Assembly: GCA_914767715.1 (NCBI GenBank)
Contig: OU612066.1
Location: 31,966,283 to 32,030,282 of the forward strand
DNA from: Membranipora membranacea
Lineage: Eukaryota > Bryozoa > Gymnolaemata > Cheilostomatida > Membraniporidae
DNA length: 64,000 nt
Direction: 5' to 3'
In this document: positions 50,801 through 63,300 of the stretch, in pieces
Layout of the letters: each line of letters opens with the position of its first letter
Position numbering within the stretch: the stretch's first letter is position 1
Notes under the pieces: model-generated
Seen by the model: the letters and a program-made list of their open reading frames with translations, nothing else
Told to the model about the DNA's origin: nothing
The model's database searches: none
Position numbers and translations under genes: made by a program

Positions 50801-51660
50801 TGGTTAACATATTAATATGATCAGAAGCTAGCTCCCCCTGTCTAACTTCTCTCCAACCACGTCCTATCATGTTGATACAGATAAATTTATTATAGTATAG
50901 CTGTTTTATACCTAATTGCAATACAAACTTGGAAAAATTCACCAAACATGGACAGGATCTAAAATACTAGTTACATATCAGCGCAGCCTACCTTGAACAG
51001 CCTACACGAAGTCCGCCTCAAGAAGATGATGATTTTATGGAAGGGAAAATCAGGCTGTATGTTTTTCAAAGAAGCACGCAAAATTGAGGTTGTAACAATA
51101 TAGAATCTGTGAAAATTACATAATGGACTAAAATGCTGTATCATGTATGGCTGATATACCTATAGAATGACTTTGAAGTCATAGTATTTTTTTAATGTTG
51201 ACCTGTTCTGAAAATCCGCAACTACACGAATCACCAGTAACCCCTGAAAGAGAATCTTACTTAAAATGACAACCTCATTTTCTCTGAGGGTACATCAAAT
51301 ATAACAAACAGGCAGGATTTAGATGATTGTGATAATTATATTGATAGTCTTACTTTTATACAGCAAACAGTAAGTGATATTTTATTCCACCAAACAGAGA
51401 GAATAAGAAAACATTTAAATGTTTTGCATATTGCACTCATGTTCTTAGAAATGCAAAAAAAAATTAATCTCTCTGAATTTAATTTAATTTCTCGTGAACC
51501 GAATGGTGAGAATGATCTCACAAAATAGTGAGACAACAATTCATATGAGTAATTGGATAATAATAATTTGGTATGCTTTAAACTTCACTGCTTCCGATGC
51601 CTAGTGAAACAACATTCAAGAGCTGCAAGAAACTCATTTTTGTCTTTTACTGAGCAGTCT
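47880..51660 (-). repeat. Diverged direct repeats carrying related C-terminal exon ends
   Basis: Blocks at about 47880-48290, 48600-48900 and 50490-50550 share phrases (CTGATATGTKTAAAA, the CCGCAGTCAA/TCTAGGTTCRCCCATGA block). On the minus strand one of these reads MGEPRFDCGYQ and another MAEPRIDCGYQ. A longer pair, about 49030-49375 and 51236-51660, shares GAGGGTACATCAAATA, CCGATGCCTAGTGAAACAAC and a minus-strand ending -SAQ or -TAQ followed by TAA. It looks like a tandemly amplified gene of which only the ends stay recognisable. Confidence 0.5.
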
Positions 51661-51880
51661 TAGCCTTGTCACGAGGCCACGGTCTTTGGGTTTTTCTGTC
51701 ATCACTCATGCCCGCTAAATCTATGTTTCCTGTCATTGCCAAACTTAAATCCCCCTCTAAATCTCTATTATGTTTCACTAGATCTGCAACTTTATAAGCA
51801 GGACTGAAGCAGATTAGATATGCGCCGTGGGCCCTTATGATTCGCTCGAGGAATGAACGTTTTGAGGGACAACAGGTCAT
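51647..51880 (-). CDS. Probable C-terminal exon of an unrecognised gene
   Basis: The open frame follows an acceptor (AAGCTACAG, just right of 51885) and encodes 77 residues, mixed charged, containing RAHGAYLICFSPAYKVADLVKHNRD and ending RPWPRDKAKTAQ then TAA. The 3' sequence and the last residues recur diverged at about 49340-49375, where the frame ends PELQSAQ then TAA. No domain is recognised. A cytoplasmic tail is possible, but nothing shows it. Confidence 0.4.
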   Translation of the reverse strand: MTCCPSKRSFLERIIRAHGAYLICFSPAYKVADLVKHNRDLEGDLSLAMTGNIDLAGMSDDRKTQRPWPRDKAKTAQ

Positions 51881-51989
51881 TTCTGTAGCTTACCCATTAA
51901 CTATTGTGCCGAGGTGTCCATCAGTTGACTCAAAACTCTTTCTCTAAGGTATTCAAAATCATAATATTATGCATTTCACTATTGCTGAC

Positions 51990-52473
51990 AATATTTCATA
52001 GGATCCAAATCCGTGGAAAGAAAAGACCTGCAACTACCAATGACCACCAACTGATTCCTGATTCAGAGCAACTAGCAAGACCAGAACCAGTTGATCATAT
52101 GAATGTTGAGCAGGTGGATGTCAAGCTAGCGCCTTGCAATGCTACTGCATCTATATTATTTCCAACGCAAGTGTTTCTTGTGTGATTTCCAGAAGGCTTG
52201 TCTGGTGATCCGCGAAATGACACTGAAAACAGCTCTGATCAAGCAAGAGTGTATAATGACAGCCCGGAGAAACTAACAGAAAAAGAACCAGCCGGTCATT
52301 TATGGTTGTTGAGCAGTTGGATCAAGTCAGCTCAAGCAAGGATGGCTCAAGTGGGAGCAGCTCTGATGACGACAGCTCAAGTGGGAGCAGCTCTGGTGAA
52401 GACAGCACTGTTGAAGATAGATCTGCTTCAAGTTGCCCATTTTCAGGAGGATGGATTTAGTTTAGAGATTTTT
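51990..52473 (+). pseudogene. Candidate Ser/Asp-rich C-terminal exons of an unrecognised gene
   Basis: The first block (after ATTTCATAG at about 52001) reads RGKKRPATTNDHQLIPDSEQ and continues to EPVDHMNVEQVDVK. The second block, after a TTTCCAG acceptor at 52190, reads SGDPRNDTENSSDQARVYND and continues to EKEPAGHL. Following a change of frame it reads VEQLDQVSSSKDGSSGSSSDD, more Ser/Asp/Gly repeats, and stops at GGWI then TAG (52473). The two blocks are related to each other over EP..H....VEQ.D, so they look like duplicated exons. The frame change near 52305 means decay or an unseen splice. Confidence 0.4.
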
Positions 52474-52963
52474 ACTTTTGCACCCTCCAGTCTGTAATTG
52501 TATTATAGCGCTATTGCTGCAGTGTATCCCTCAAGATTATACAACCATATAGGTAATGTAGAGGTATGACGCATATGGGAGTATAAGGCTTGTGTGGAAT
52601 TTACGCTTTATATGGTTGTATAACATATCATCCAACAACATCAGATTAGCTGTTGCGGCCAACCAATAGAAATGCATAGTGACAATAGGCATGCATAGCA
52701 GGGATACTCTGATTAGTATGGGGATTAACCCTACGCCACACTATACTCTGTACTGCTCATTCATAAATTCTAAGGCTCCAGTTGCCTGGGATCCTTATGT
52801 TTAGGTGATTGGATGATCTAAGGCACACTATTGCCATAGGTTTGATACTACAACCGTACATAGCAGACAGGGTCTTCACTGCACGTGCACAGAATTATTG
52901 AGCACAGTGTACTACCAAGGAGAAACAGCAACATCACTTTATTAAATCATTTTTTTTACCAAC

Positions 52964-55900
52964 ATGCATTCCCAAGACAATAGATCAGAGTCTGCATTGA
53001 ACAACGTAAGTTTAATTATTATAATTTTTATTTCCTGGTTGTTTTTCTGAAGATGCCATACTATTTGTTAGCTGAAAATTGCCAAATGACTACACAACTG
53101 TACTAGCTTGGTTCATTCTATGGACTCAGAATGTCTGCAGCCCATATTCATTTAATATGGCAAGGATATGGCAGACTGTTACCATTTGACACATGTTAGC
53201 ATTAAAAACTACATCGATGAATTCTTACTCTGCACTTAGTTATGTTTTAATGATAATAATAAAGGTATTAGTTTGTTTTGATTTTGTCATATTGTGACAT
53301 TATGGCCTAACATACAGCATACTAAACCCATCTTCATAATAATAATATAAAAAGCTTAGGCCGTGGCTTCCAATCAAAATCTGATGTGTAGGCCTCCATA
53401 AGACCTCTGCCTGACTCAATGTATTGATTTTGTTTGCATTGAGTATATTATTGATTTCTTTCTCAGGTGACCAACGTATTTATTTGTGAACGCTGTGACA
53501 ATCAGTTTATGACAAAGACAACGCGGAAGACTTGTCCATCCTGCTGTAAGTAAAACCCAGTAGTATCCTACTCAATTACGCCTTCTGGTGTTGTGACATT
53601 TGGCGGCAATATATTTTTGGTTTTATTGCACCGCTGCCTAACATCTTGTCTGAGCCCCCCAGACTTTTGTTTGCCCCCCCGCTTTGCTTCGATTCTTCGA
53701 TGCTGGTTGATTATGGTTCTTCATCATTAATTGTTACTAGAATTTGTGGCAGCGTTTTTCTAAATTTGTATAAATACGGTCGGTCGCGATTTTGATATCT
53801 ACAACTGTGCAGCCTTTAACATGTTGAGTGATGTCTGTACAACTAGAAGAACATTACCGACTCATTTTTGAATCATGACATTCCTCCACAAACAACGTAA
53901 TCAAGTTATAGGAAAAAGTTTCAGACCTCAAGTATTTCTAGTGTCGGATGAGTTTGGAGGCTTAAATCTTTTCTAGTCTCTATATTTGCTAATGACAATT
54001 CAGCATCAATGCATCAGCAACGTTCCATTGTACATATTCAATGTGCCATCTAAAATATCCCCATGCGCATAGTTGATATGGCTGCTGCGATGAGTAACTC
54101 TACCATGAGTGGGGCATTTCTCCATAAGGTACGGTCATATCTCAAAATACTCTTTTGCATTCATTACCATCCCAGACCTAATCTCTAAGCTATCTCAACT
54201 CTCAATTGTCTACAAAGAACTCCCAGATTATCTCCACTTTTTTTATCTGCGAATGGATCATGTCTAACTTGAGTACTATTATTAACTATGAAGGCTGAGG
54301 ACAGCTGCATTAGGGGCTGAATTGTCAATCAAGCAGATTGTTGTCCCTATTTAAATGAGATTATCTTAATTTCTAAACAGAAGGGTTAGAAATTTCTAAA
54401 ATATTTCTAAAATAGGTGGTTTTAATCTGTTTCCAACTCAGTACTCAGTTAACACATGCCAACTTGGCATTGAGATGTGTCACATGGCTAACTAAGTATT
54501 AGTAGTAGTAAAACACCGAATAATACTTTATAATAATCCTGCTTCCAAACTGGATCTGATGTTTTAATGTTAGCCCCACTTTTGTGTGCCATTATTCACA
54601 GCAAATTTCTCTGCATGCTATGTTGTAAGATGTAGTAATGACAACAAGATGTGACAATCAGTGGTCATGCATAACATACCATTGCAAACAAAATTAGCGT
54701 TTTTAGTGCACTGCTGGTTTTTGCGGCTTTGAGGTGAAGTTTGATGTGGTTTCATGCATAGGTGTTACACTGAATCACCCTATAGGTCAAGGAAAAGTTC
54801 CTGTGACTAATTCAAACAATGTCGAAATATTTTATTAAAGAAATTTTGACTCATTGTGAGACCAATATAAACATAAAATACCCTAGCTAGTGCTCATTAA
54901 AACTCACTTGTCAAGCTAATGAGCTTTTACCATGGATGTTGAATACTGCTATGTAATTAACTGCCATAAAAGATAAATGTCTTTTTTTATATCTATAGCT
55001 ACAGAAATTAATTCATCCATCTTGGTGTGTCTTTGGGTTACCTTACCTGTTCTATGACGATTATCATGAACTACCTACTTATAACACCTATGTTTTCTCA
55101 TAATAATTCTTACCATGAATAAAATGTAGCACCAGCTTGCCAGCCTGTTGGCTAGATAATCTCTTTGTTTGATGAAATCAAATACAATGTAGCGTTAATA
55201 CTCATTCTATTCTTTTTTCTATGCACTAGGTCTTATTTAACGGGCCCCCTTAAGCCCGGGTGGCTTGTGTGGGGTAGTACCCTATACCCTTGCCCGCCGT
55301 TGCCGGCTACTCTTTTTTCGAAGTTTCTGTTTATTTTTCAGGTACAATTAGAAAATGTCCTACATGTCATGTCGATGCAAACATCAAAACTGCGAAATGT
55401 ATAAAATGTGGTAAGCGCTAAATTAAGTTTTGGTGGTGCTGAAGTTGCCTCTGGATTACTAATATAAAAATCCAGCATGATTTCTTCTTTAAATTTACCA
55501 TTTTATTCAAACACATATCTCCCTACTGCATGGATATGGAGAAGTTTTGTGTCAAAACCTAACTTGGATATTGATCTTGCGTGACATTGTGGCAAAAAAT
55601 ATTTTGTAAACCTTGACTTGATGTTGACTGTTGTGAAAATAAATGAGTGTGCGTGTTTATTTTCCAAATCAGTTCTGATTTTAGTTTCAGTCCATCTCCG
55701 AGTCATCAGGTCTGTAATTTGCATGAAATGTTTAGCAGTGGATTATTTGCTGTTGTTTTCTGTATTAGCATTGTGCATCAGCACTGAAACATCACACCAC
55801 TGGCATAACCTTATTGTAGGTACAGCTCTTCGTAAAGGAAAGGGTAAGATGCTGGAGAAGAGAAGAATGGACGGAGCTAATATGAAGAGAAATCCTCAAT

Positions 55901-58900
55901 ATGCTATTGACCAGCTAAAATCTGCAGTATGTAATGCCACATATATTTTTGCACCTATGTTCAACTACGCCTGATATCATAGAAATAACTTTCATGCGTT
56001 GGGATTTCCTGTCACATAAACTATTTGGCTCCAGTTCACTCAACAGAATTCACATGGCAGCTTTTATTCGAAATACACAGGCAGGGCTAGACATGCTTAA
56101 GTTCTTCATCTGTAACTAGTTGCTGAGAAAGCTAGTGTTAATTTTGTTTGATTGAATTTTTACTCATTGACTGTTTTGTTTTTTAAACTTTGCTTGGAAA
56201 AATATCTTTTGAAAAACGTACATAAAAGGCTTACCTAGGCCTTGTCAGCAAACAGAATGAATAAAAATTCAAAAAATATAAAATTGTAGGATCAGAGCTG
56301 ATGCTAATCTATAATGAATAATGGAGAGCGATAGTTTGCTTCATCAATTAAAATTGGAAGATAATATATGCCTTACACATTATTTTGTCATATTTCAGGC
56401 TGCCTATGCCTACGGTGCTGGCTATGGAGTATTCGCGGTTGCTTTTAAACAAGGCAAGGGCGAAAACTACCTACGCCAGTTTGTAATTAAGGAAGGGCTG
56501 CCAGCTTACAATGAGGAGGAGGCCAGTACACCTAGCAGAGCGAATTGGTCCCTTCTTAGAGACTGTGCAATCGATACTATGAGTAATTTTTACCACATAT
56601 TTTACTTGTTGTGAATTTTTATCCAGTCGAGAGATAATCAGCAAATCTATGATATTTCACAATAGCATAGTAGATTGGTATACAATTTGGCTGTACGTGC
56701 TCGTTATCAATTGCGTTGTCATTTTAACATAGGTGCTGATTAAGTTTTTCCATTCTGCATGTGCTTGAACAACAGCCTAAATTTTATTCTTAGATGCCAT
56801 TAAAAAGATTTATCAGAAATTTCTATTGGTATGTCAGTGATTAAAAAAAATTTGCTGCATAGGGAGTCAACCTTTTTGGATATTGAAAATTTATAGTGCT
56901 TCTTCCCTTCCATGCTGTGTAATGGTTGGCTTCTCTTGTTCTAAGAGTGGCAACCACTGTTAATGCTTCTGTGTCTTTTTTTTCAGAAAAAGATCATCGC
57001 AGATTTGTAAATTTTACCCCCTCCTCATCAACAGGTATTATTTGGAAATCAATTTGTAATTATATACATATATGTACCAGCCCATGATTTTTGCAAACAA
57101 CCACTGTAGTTTCATCGTTTAAATAACATGGGCGCTCTCACTAAATGACTGCAATATTCATAGGTTTTTTCTCATTGTGTAATACAATTTTTCTCATCCC
57201 ATCACCTCTTTATTAGTGATGATTATTTTAAACTTTCCTATGAATGGTGACAGACTTTGCATGGAACATTGATGTGCAAAGATGAATTCACCTGGAATTT
57301 ACTTTAATATAACCTACAAGCATTATTCTGTTATAGACACGGCTGCTCAGAGGATTGAATATTGCCCTCCAGCCTCACTGTCTCCGGAAAGACCCACAGA
57401 GCTAGTCATTGACGCTGAAGGTAGTTTGAATCATAATTTTTACAAATACAAATACAATTTATCTTTTGGTATAGAGAACTCTGATCAGCAGTCCTGGGAT
57501 TTAATATGGACAAGTCCAGCATTCCTGAGAGTTTTTATGTAGTACTTAACCAACTAGTTATCCACACTTGCCAGTATCTGAGACAGTCTCTCATGACTGC
57601 AGCACTGCTGAAATATTGAAACTAACTTCGATGCAAACACTGAAATACCTAATTAACCTTCCCTCTGTTATTCATTTTACATGTCCATTTACAGATACTA
57701 TGATTACATTGATTACATCGCTCTCCATTTTGCATTCCAATTATAGAAGGTAAATTTGTCCATTTCAGATTTGGCTCCTGCTCCTCCACCTGCTCTGACT
57801 CCTGCTGCTCCTGTTCCTAGTCCTGCTCCTTTACCTGGTCCTGCTCCTGCTTCTACTTGTGCTGCTCCTTTTCCTGCGGCTTCTTCTGCTCCTACTCCTC
57901 CTCCTGCTCCTACTCCTGCGGCCTCTTCTGCTCCTGCGGCTTCTTCTGCTCCTGCGGCTTTTTCTGCTCCTGCTACTGCTCCTGCTCCTGCTCCTGCTAC
58001 TGCTCCTGCTACTGCTCCTGCTACTGCTCCTGCTACTGCTCCTGCTACTGCTCCTGCTACTGCTCCTGCTCCTTTTCCTGTGTCTATGGGCTTACCAAAA
58101 TCCATACTGAGGCACAAAGTTGAAGTGAGTCTTAATGCATATCTACGAATTAGGTGTGAAACTTAATAAGCGAGATAGATATAAAACATGAGAGTGAGTA
58201 GGATATTGTGGACATACCTGATCGGTGAGAGAAAATATAGCGTTTACAAAGCTGTTCAAAACTTATTCAAAAACTGAGGTAGCTTACATGATGGTCTTCA
58301 AAATCACATTATATATTATAACAGCAGAAGTAGCCAAGTTTACTACTCAATTAGTGTCTAAGTTGTGTAAGTTTTTTATGACATCAATAAAAATAGCAAT
58401 TGTGTGGGAAGGAGCATGAAAAAAACTTGATATCATGCTCAGAATATAGTTTACACACTCAATAACTTGTTTTTTATATTTTACATGTTGCCTGTTAGTA
58501 ATAATAAATTTTATTGCAGAACAAGAAAACTATGTTTATGACATCGTGGAGGGATGACTCCAATTATTTCTCGTGGCAGGAGGAGGGCAGTTTTGCAGAC
58601 GGCTGCCCTGTTTTGGCAGCCTATATGAAAAAGGTATTGTAGGAGAGAGCTACAGAGTGATTTGATGATATAAAATATACAAATCTAAAAAATTGACATT
58701 TGATTATATTTAATTCCCCATTTTACAATCTCTATTTCTCAGCATAATTGTTATGTGTCGAGTTTTATACGACCATCTCGGATGGCGTTGGTTTCTAAGC
58801 ATGTGGAATAAAATGCTGACCTACTAACAGTACCTTCTCTAGTGACGTCTTATTTAGATGTTCGTTCTTCTCTTTTAGTTGGAAAGGAAGAAGAGCGCAA

Positions 58901-58920
58901 AAAGGCGTAAGAAGAACTAA
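52964..58920 (+). CDS. Intact ten-exon gene: double zinc-ribbon protein with Ala/Pro-rich tract and basic tail (374 aa)
   Basis: Exons: 52964-53005, 53467-53545, 55342-55410, 55820-55926, 56399-56582, 56987-57034, 57337-57420, 57769-58124, 58520-58633 and 58879-58920. All nine introns are GT..AG and every phase matches. The exons sum to 1125 nt with a single stop, strong evidence that the gene is real and intact. Residues 21-40 (CERC...CPSC) and 46-63 (CPTC...CIKC) form two zinc ribbons, the second like the UPF0547 type. Then come a Lys/Arg-rich link, a region with KRNPQYAIDQLKSAAAYAYG and AFKQGKGENYLRQFVIKEG, an Ala/Pro/Thr tract (about 206-313), and a C-terminus LERKKSAKRRKKN that looks like a nuclear localisation signal. 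A nuclear or nucleic-acid-binding role is only an inference. Full-length homologues are not known to me. Confidence 0.85.
57990..58072 (+). repeat. 12-bp coding minisatellite (Ala-Pro-Ala-Thr)
   Basis: Within exon 8 the unit GCTCCTGCTACT is repeated about six times in frame, encoding APAT; a looser GCTCCTGCGGCTTCTTCT repeat precedes it. Such arrays vary in length between alleles. The long open frames on the other strand and in other frames here are by-products of this array. Confidence 0.8.
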
Positions 58921-58990
58921 TGGTCCAGATAATGACTCACATTTCTCTAACTTCATTTCAGCCTCAATACTATATGTTCTGAATAACCAT

Positions 58991-58996
58991 AATAAA
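58991..58996 (+). terminator. Polyadenylation signal
   Basis: AATAAA lies about 71 bases after the stop of the ten-exon gene, followed by a TTTATTTGGTG-type stretch. Confidence 0.6.
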
Positions 58997-59239
58997 AACA
59001 TTAAGTGCCTTTATTTGGTGAGGAATTTAAGAATTCATTAATACTCACACTACAATACTAGTAGACTAGATTTTTGGTTTCAAACGAGATTTTGTTTTTA
59101 ATCAAATTGTTACAAAATAATTACTTTTCCATGTAAAGAAGTACAAATAAAAAGTCAAGTTCACACCCTAGTATTTCATTTAGCTAGAGCTTGTGCTTGT
59201 ATTGCTTATAATTCTAATATTATACCATGAACCGCTATT

Positions 59240-59760
59240 AGGAGTTGTCCCTACCGGAGAATAATCATAGCAGGAACATGAAAATTTCATCGAGTGTTTT
59301 ATAGCGTGATGCGGTATGGAAAATTAAGACAAATTGAATAAAATGACAGTTTTGCAATTTTCACAATAAAACGGCCTACAGAATTGAAAATTGGCATTTG
59401 AAACTCTTACGATGAAGCCACCTTGCACAACCGATCCATGATATGACTGAGCCGACCAACTATGATGTTGAATTTAAATTTTGGAAAGTTTGGCATTCAC
59501 TTAATGATGCTAATATTATGCCAATAACCTCTATTTTGATGGTAGTTTGGTGACGGCGGTGAGAACAAGGGCAATGCCTGTGCATATATTGCTTATCAGG
59601 AGTTGTCCCGGCCGTAAGAATGCGCACCTATTACTCGGAGTATATTCATAGCAGGAACATGAAATTTTTATCAAGTGTTTTATAGCGTGACGCAGTATGG
59701 AAAATTAAGACAAATTGACTAAAATGACAGTTTTGCAATAGACAACTTACTGAGCCCAAA
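59240..59760. repeat. Direct repeat pair downstream of the ten-exon gene
   Basis: About 59240-59365 and 59600-59745 share AGGAGTTGTCCC, TCATAGCAGGAACATGAAA, GTGTTTTATAGCGTGA and GGAAAATTAAGACAAATTG. The spacing is about 360 bases. No gene is seen here. Confidence 0.7.
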
Positions 59761-60018
59761 AATAAAATTTTTATAATTTGGAGTTGTGTTATCAATGCCC
59801 ATGATATAGGGACAGTTCACTATAGGAAGGATACTAAAATATTCCTATTTCTTTGATAACTCGGTAGCAGCATATTTTCTGGAAGTGGCATTCTCAGATC
59901 AGGTACATGTCGTCTTGTCTTGTCTTTGAGAAGGGGCTGATCGAGGTAGCTCGAATCAACCTGGTTTCAGGTCTCAGGGACCCATAGAACTCAAGCCTTC
60001 CATAAAACAAAGTTTAAT

Positions 60019-60377
60019 CTAGCATCGTTGTTCAAAACGCCCCGAAATACGAATGAATCGGAGCAAATCTGAAACTGTGATGCACGTTGGCTTAGCTGCC
60101 TCCTTTAGGACGGATTGACCAAAGGTTCGCTGCCTCGTCTGTTTGTAGAATTGGCAAGAGGTTTCAAAGTGAAGGGCTGTATCCTTGTCTTGACCACATT
60201 TTGGACAGTCTATTTCATTTGTTAGCTTGAGTTTTTGTAGGTGTACCTTGAATGGCCCGTGACCAGTTACAACTGATATGAGGTTACTGATCTCTGAGCG
60301 TTCAAAGCAGAGGAGACCAGTTTCAAATCTTAGATTCAGTTCATTAATGAATGATTTTGTATGATTACCATGTTTAC
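60019..60377 (-). pseudogene. C-terminal part of an RNase H-type LINE ORF2, separated by an insertion
   Basis: On the minus strand the frame runs from the insertion point (KHGNHTKSFINELNLRF) through LLCFERSEISNLISVVTGHG to a zinc knuckle CPKCGQDKDTALHFETSC (CX2CX8HX4C), and stops at 60019. This knuckle closes ORF2 in I/R1/Jockey-like elements that carry RNase H. It continues the RNase H frame at 63394-64000; the two are separated by fold-back copy B and its target duplication. Confidence 0.85.
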
Positions 60378-63300
60378 GGTACCCGGCCATAATGCCATGG
60401 TCAAAATGCCATTGGGACAAAATGCCAGTGACATAATGCCATTGACATAATGCCATGGCCATAATACCATAGGTGATAACACCACTGCACATTATGCCAA
60501 TGCCAAAATACCAGTTGTACAAAACGCCAGTTGTGTCAAAATACCAGTGGATAAAACGCCGGATTGGACATAATACCATTTGGGACAACATACCATATCC
60601 CAAAATACCAATGCCATCATGCCAAAATTATTACCAAATAAAGATCAGCCACGCTGTATATTTTCTTGTTAGTTATATTACAGCTGCGAGTTGCTCAGTC
60701 AGAGTAGGAGGTGCTTCAGCTGGTTAGAGCCATCTCCTTCACTGCTCAAGTCTCGAAGTTTCTACGTTTGAATTTTGATGATCTCTGGGGTTTGTTGGGC
60801 CCCATGTGTATCGAAGGCTAGTGTGTGTTGCAGAAATTGCAGCCAAATATTGTGCCGCAAACTCTATGGGATATGGCAAATCAATTGACTCTCTAAAGTT
60901 GACCAACTTTATGTCTTGGCTAGAAGGGTTTTGACTGGTCTTGACTGATGCTATTACTGGCGTCATGAAGGCTAGCATGATTGAACATGGTGTAGGAAAA
61001 TTCTGTTCATGAGTTCATGAGTATGCAGTTTAGCATAAAAATACAATCTTTTTCAGCGCTAAGACACTGGAAAAGTGACATCTGAGGCAAGGCCATTTCT
61101 AGAACGGTCATAATGACTATCTTTGTATTGGATACTTTTTTACATCTTGTTTATAGCTTTCAACATGATACCGACACATTTGGCAACATATTACAATGCC
61201 TAGTTTTTCTTTTTAATCGCAACAAGATACGTTTTCCACTTAGCGCCCACCGTACCTGCTATGCACCACTTGACCATCGACGCCCCACCAGCCCGACTAT
61301 GAGATTGCATCCTGGCCCTACCCAAATTTGTTGAACAAGGCTATTCATGCCGTTACTTAACAAGGACCTTTATCCTCGCTTGTTATTGGTGTTAAGAAAT
61401 TTAAATTTGTTGGATCAAGTGTTGCATTCATGGTTTAAAATCATGTTTAAAATATTTTGAATTGAGCATGATTTCAATAAAAGTTTCAAAATTCTGTATT
61501 CAAAAAGCATTTGTAATGGCATGATTTTTAGTTTTTCATAATTATTAGAACTGTGACCCCTGGTCTAATTCACTTGATGAGACGCAGAGCATTTTTGTAG
61601 AGTCGTAGCTAGCTATCACTTGCGTGGCCCCAGAACTCTAATTCGTTGATCAAGACCGGATGTAGAAGCTATAAATAATGTCAACCATTAGATTTTGCTC
61701 AACAGCTGGACCGAGTGCTTGTATCATAATCATCAGGGTCAAATTTAATTTTTCTTTCAGGCTTTTAAAATGCTCATGGACCATGGAAGTTATATTGGAG
61801 TTTCAACTTACAAATTTTGTTGTTCCTTTTTCTTCTGGAATAGAGTTCCCGATTATGAGCTTTTAATCTTATGGGTTACAAATTTTGTTTGTGCTTCAAA
61901 AATATTATCTGATAGTTTATCACAAGACGGTTGGTGATACACCATTCAGTTATCAGAGGTAAATTTCTCTTCGTTATTTCCGGCTTAGTACTAAAGATAT
62001 TAGTATCGTCAGCAAAAGGTATTTAATTTAGATCGGGTGATGCATTTGAAAGGTCAATATTAAATTATATATTAAATAGTACTGTCTGAGAACATGACAG
62101 ACAGTAAACCTGACTTAATTCATTTACCAAGACAAACTGTTTTCTATATAAAAGATATATTTCGAACAGTTGATATGAGGGAAAAGAAAATCTGAAATTT
62201 TCTGTATACTTATAATAATGTCGTGATTTATTGTATATGTATTGTATTGAAAGATCTAAAAACAAACCCTGATTGATTTTTCCATCATTAAAATGGTTGA
62301 AAAGTTGTTCCATTATAATATTGAGTCAGTTGTACTGAGCTTCCATCTAATGCCAAATCTCTAATTTGTGAGTAATTCTTTGCACTCTGAGTACTCTCTC
62401 ATTTGCACAGCGAGGAGTTTTTTTGAAACCTTCGATGTCGAGCTTAAAATTGAAATGGGTATGTAATCAATTTCTATGGATATCTATTTAAGAAAAACAA
62501 ATTTGCCTAGTAACACCACATTTTGACGAAACGGCTCTGTAAATTGGCTTTCATACCTTTGAGTAGAAAAAAAAAGTTTGTTGATGGTGTATATGTTCGG
62601 AAGAGATGTAAAAACATATCTATATCCTTACTATCATATACGTCCTGTGACTCACAAACCCCTATAAAATAACTTTGCTGAATACGATGGACATGGCCTA
62701 GCCGTGAAAGTTCATTTTGGGTGAACAGACTTTTTTTCCTTGTTAGTTGTGACTGTAACTTGTTATACAATTAATAAATGCAGAGTTAACCTGCTCTATG
62801 TTCAATCATTGTGGTCTTATCGATGTCATTAGTAACATGAGTCAAGACTTGGCATTCGAAAAAAAGTTGGTAATAATCCAGACTTATTGTCATTATAATT
62901 CTAGAGAATAGTTGGGAAATATTTGTTACAAGTCACTACCTCTCAGTTTGTGGATGCCAACAAACTCCAGAGATCATCAAAATTCAAACGTAGAAACTTC
63001 GAGACTTGAACAGTGAATGAGATGGCTCTAACCAACTGAACCAGCTCATGCTCTGACCAAGCAATTCGCAGCTGTAATATAACTAACAATGAAAATCAAC
63101 AGCGTGGCTTGATCTCCTTTGGTAACATGTATTGGCATTATGGCAATGGTATTTTGAATTGGGATATGGTATGTTGTCCCAAATGGTATTATGTCCAATC
63201 CGGCATTATATCCACTGGTATTTTGACACAACTGGCGTTTTGTACAACTGGTATTTTTGCATTGGTATAATGTGCAGTGGTGTTATCACCTATGGCATTA

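Noticed and set aside
57713-58117. Long minus-strand frame of Gly/Ala/Val repeats, and poly-Leu and Cys/Ser frames on the plus strand
   Set aside because: Shadows of the GCTCCT array in exon 8 of the ten-exon gene; only the Ala/Pro frame joins the flanking exons in phase.
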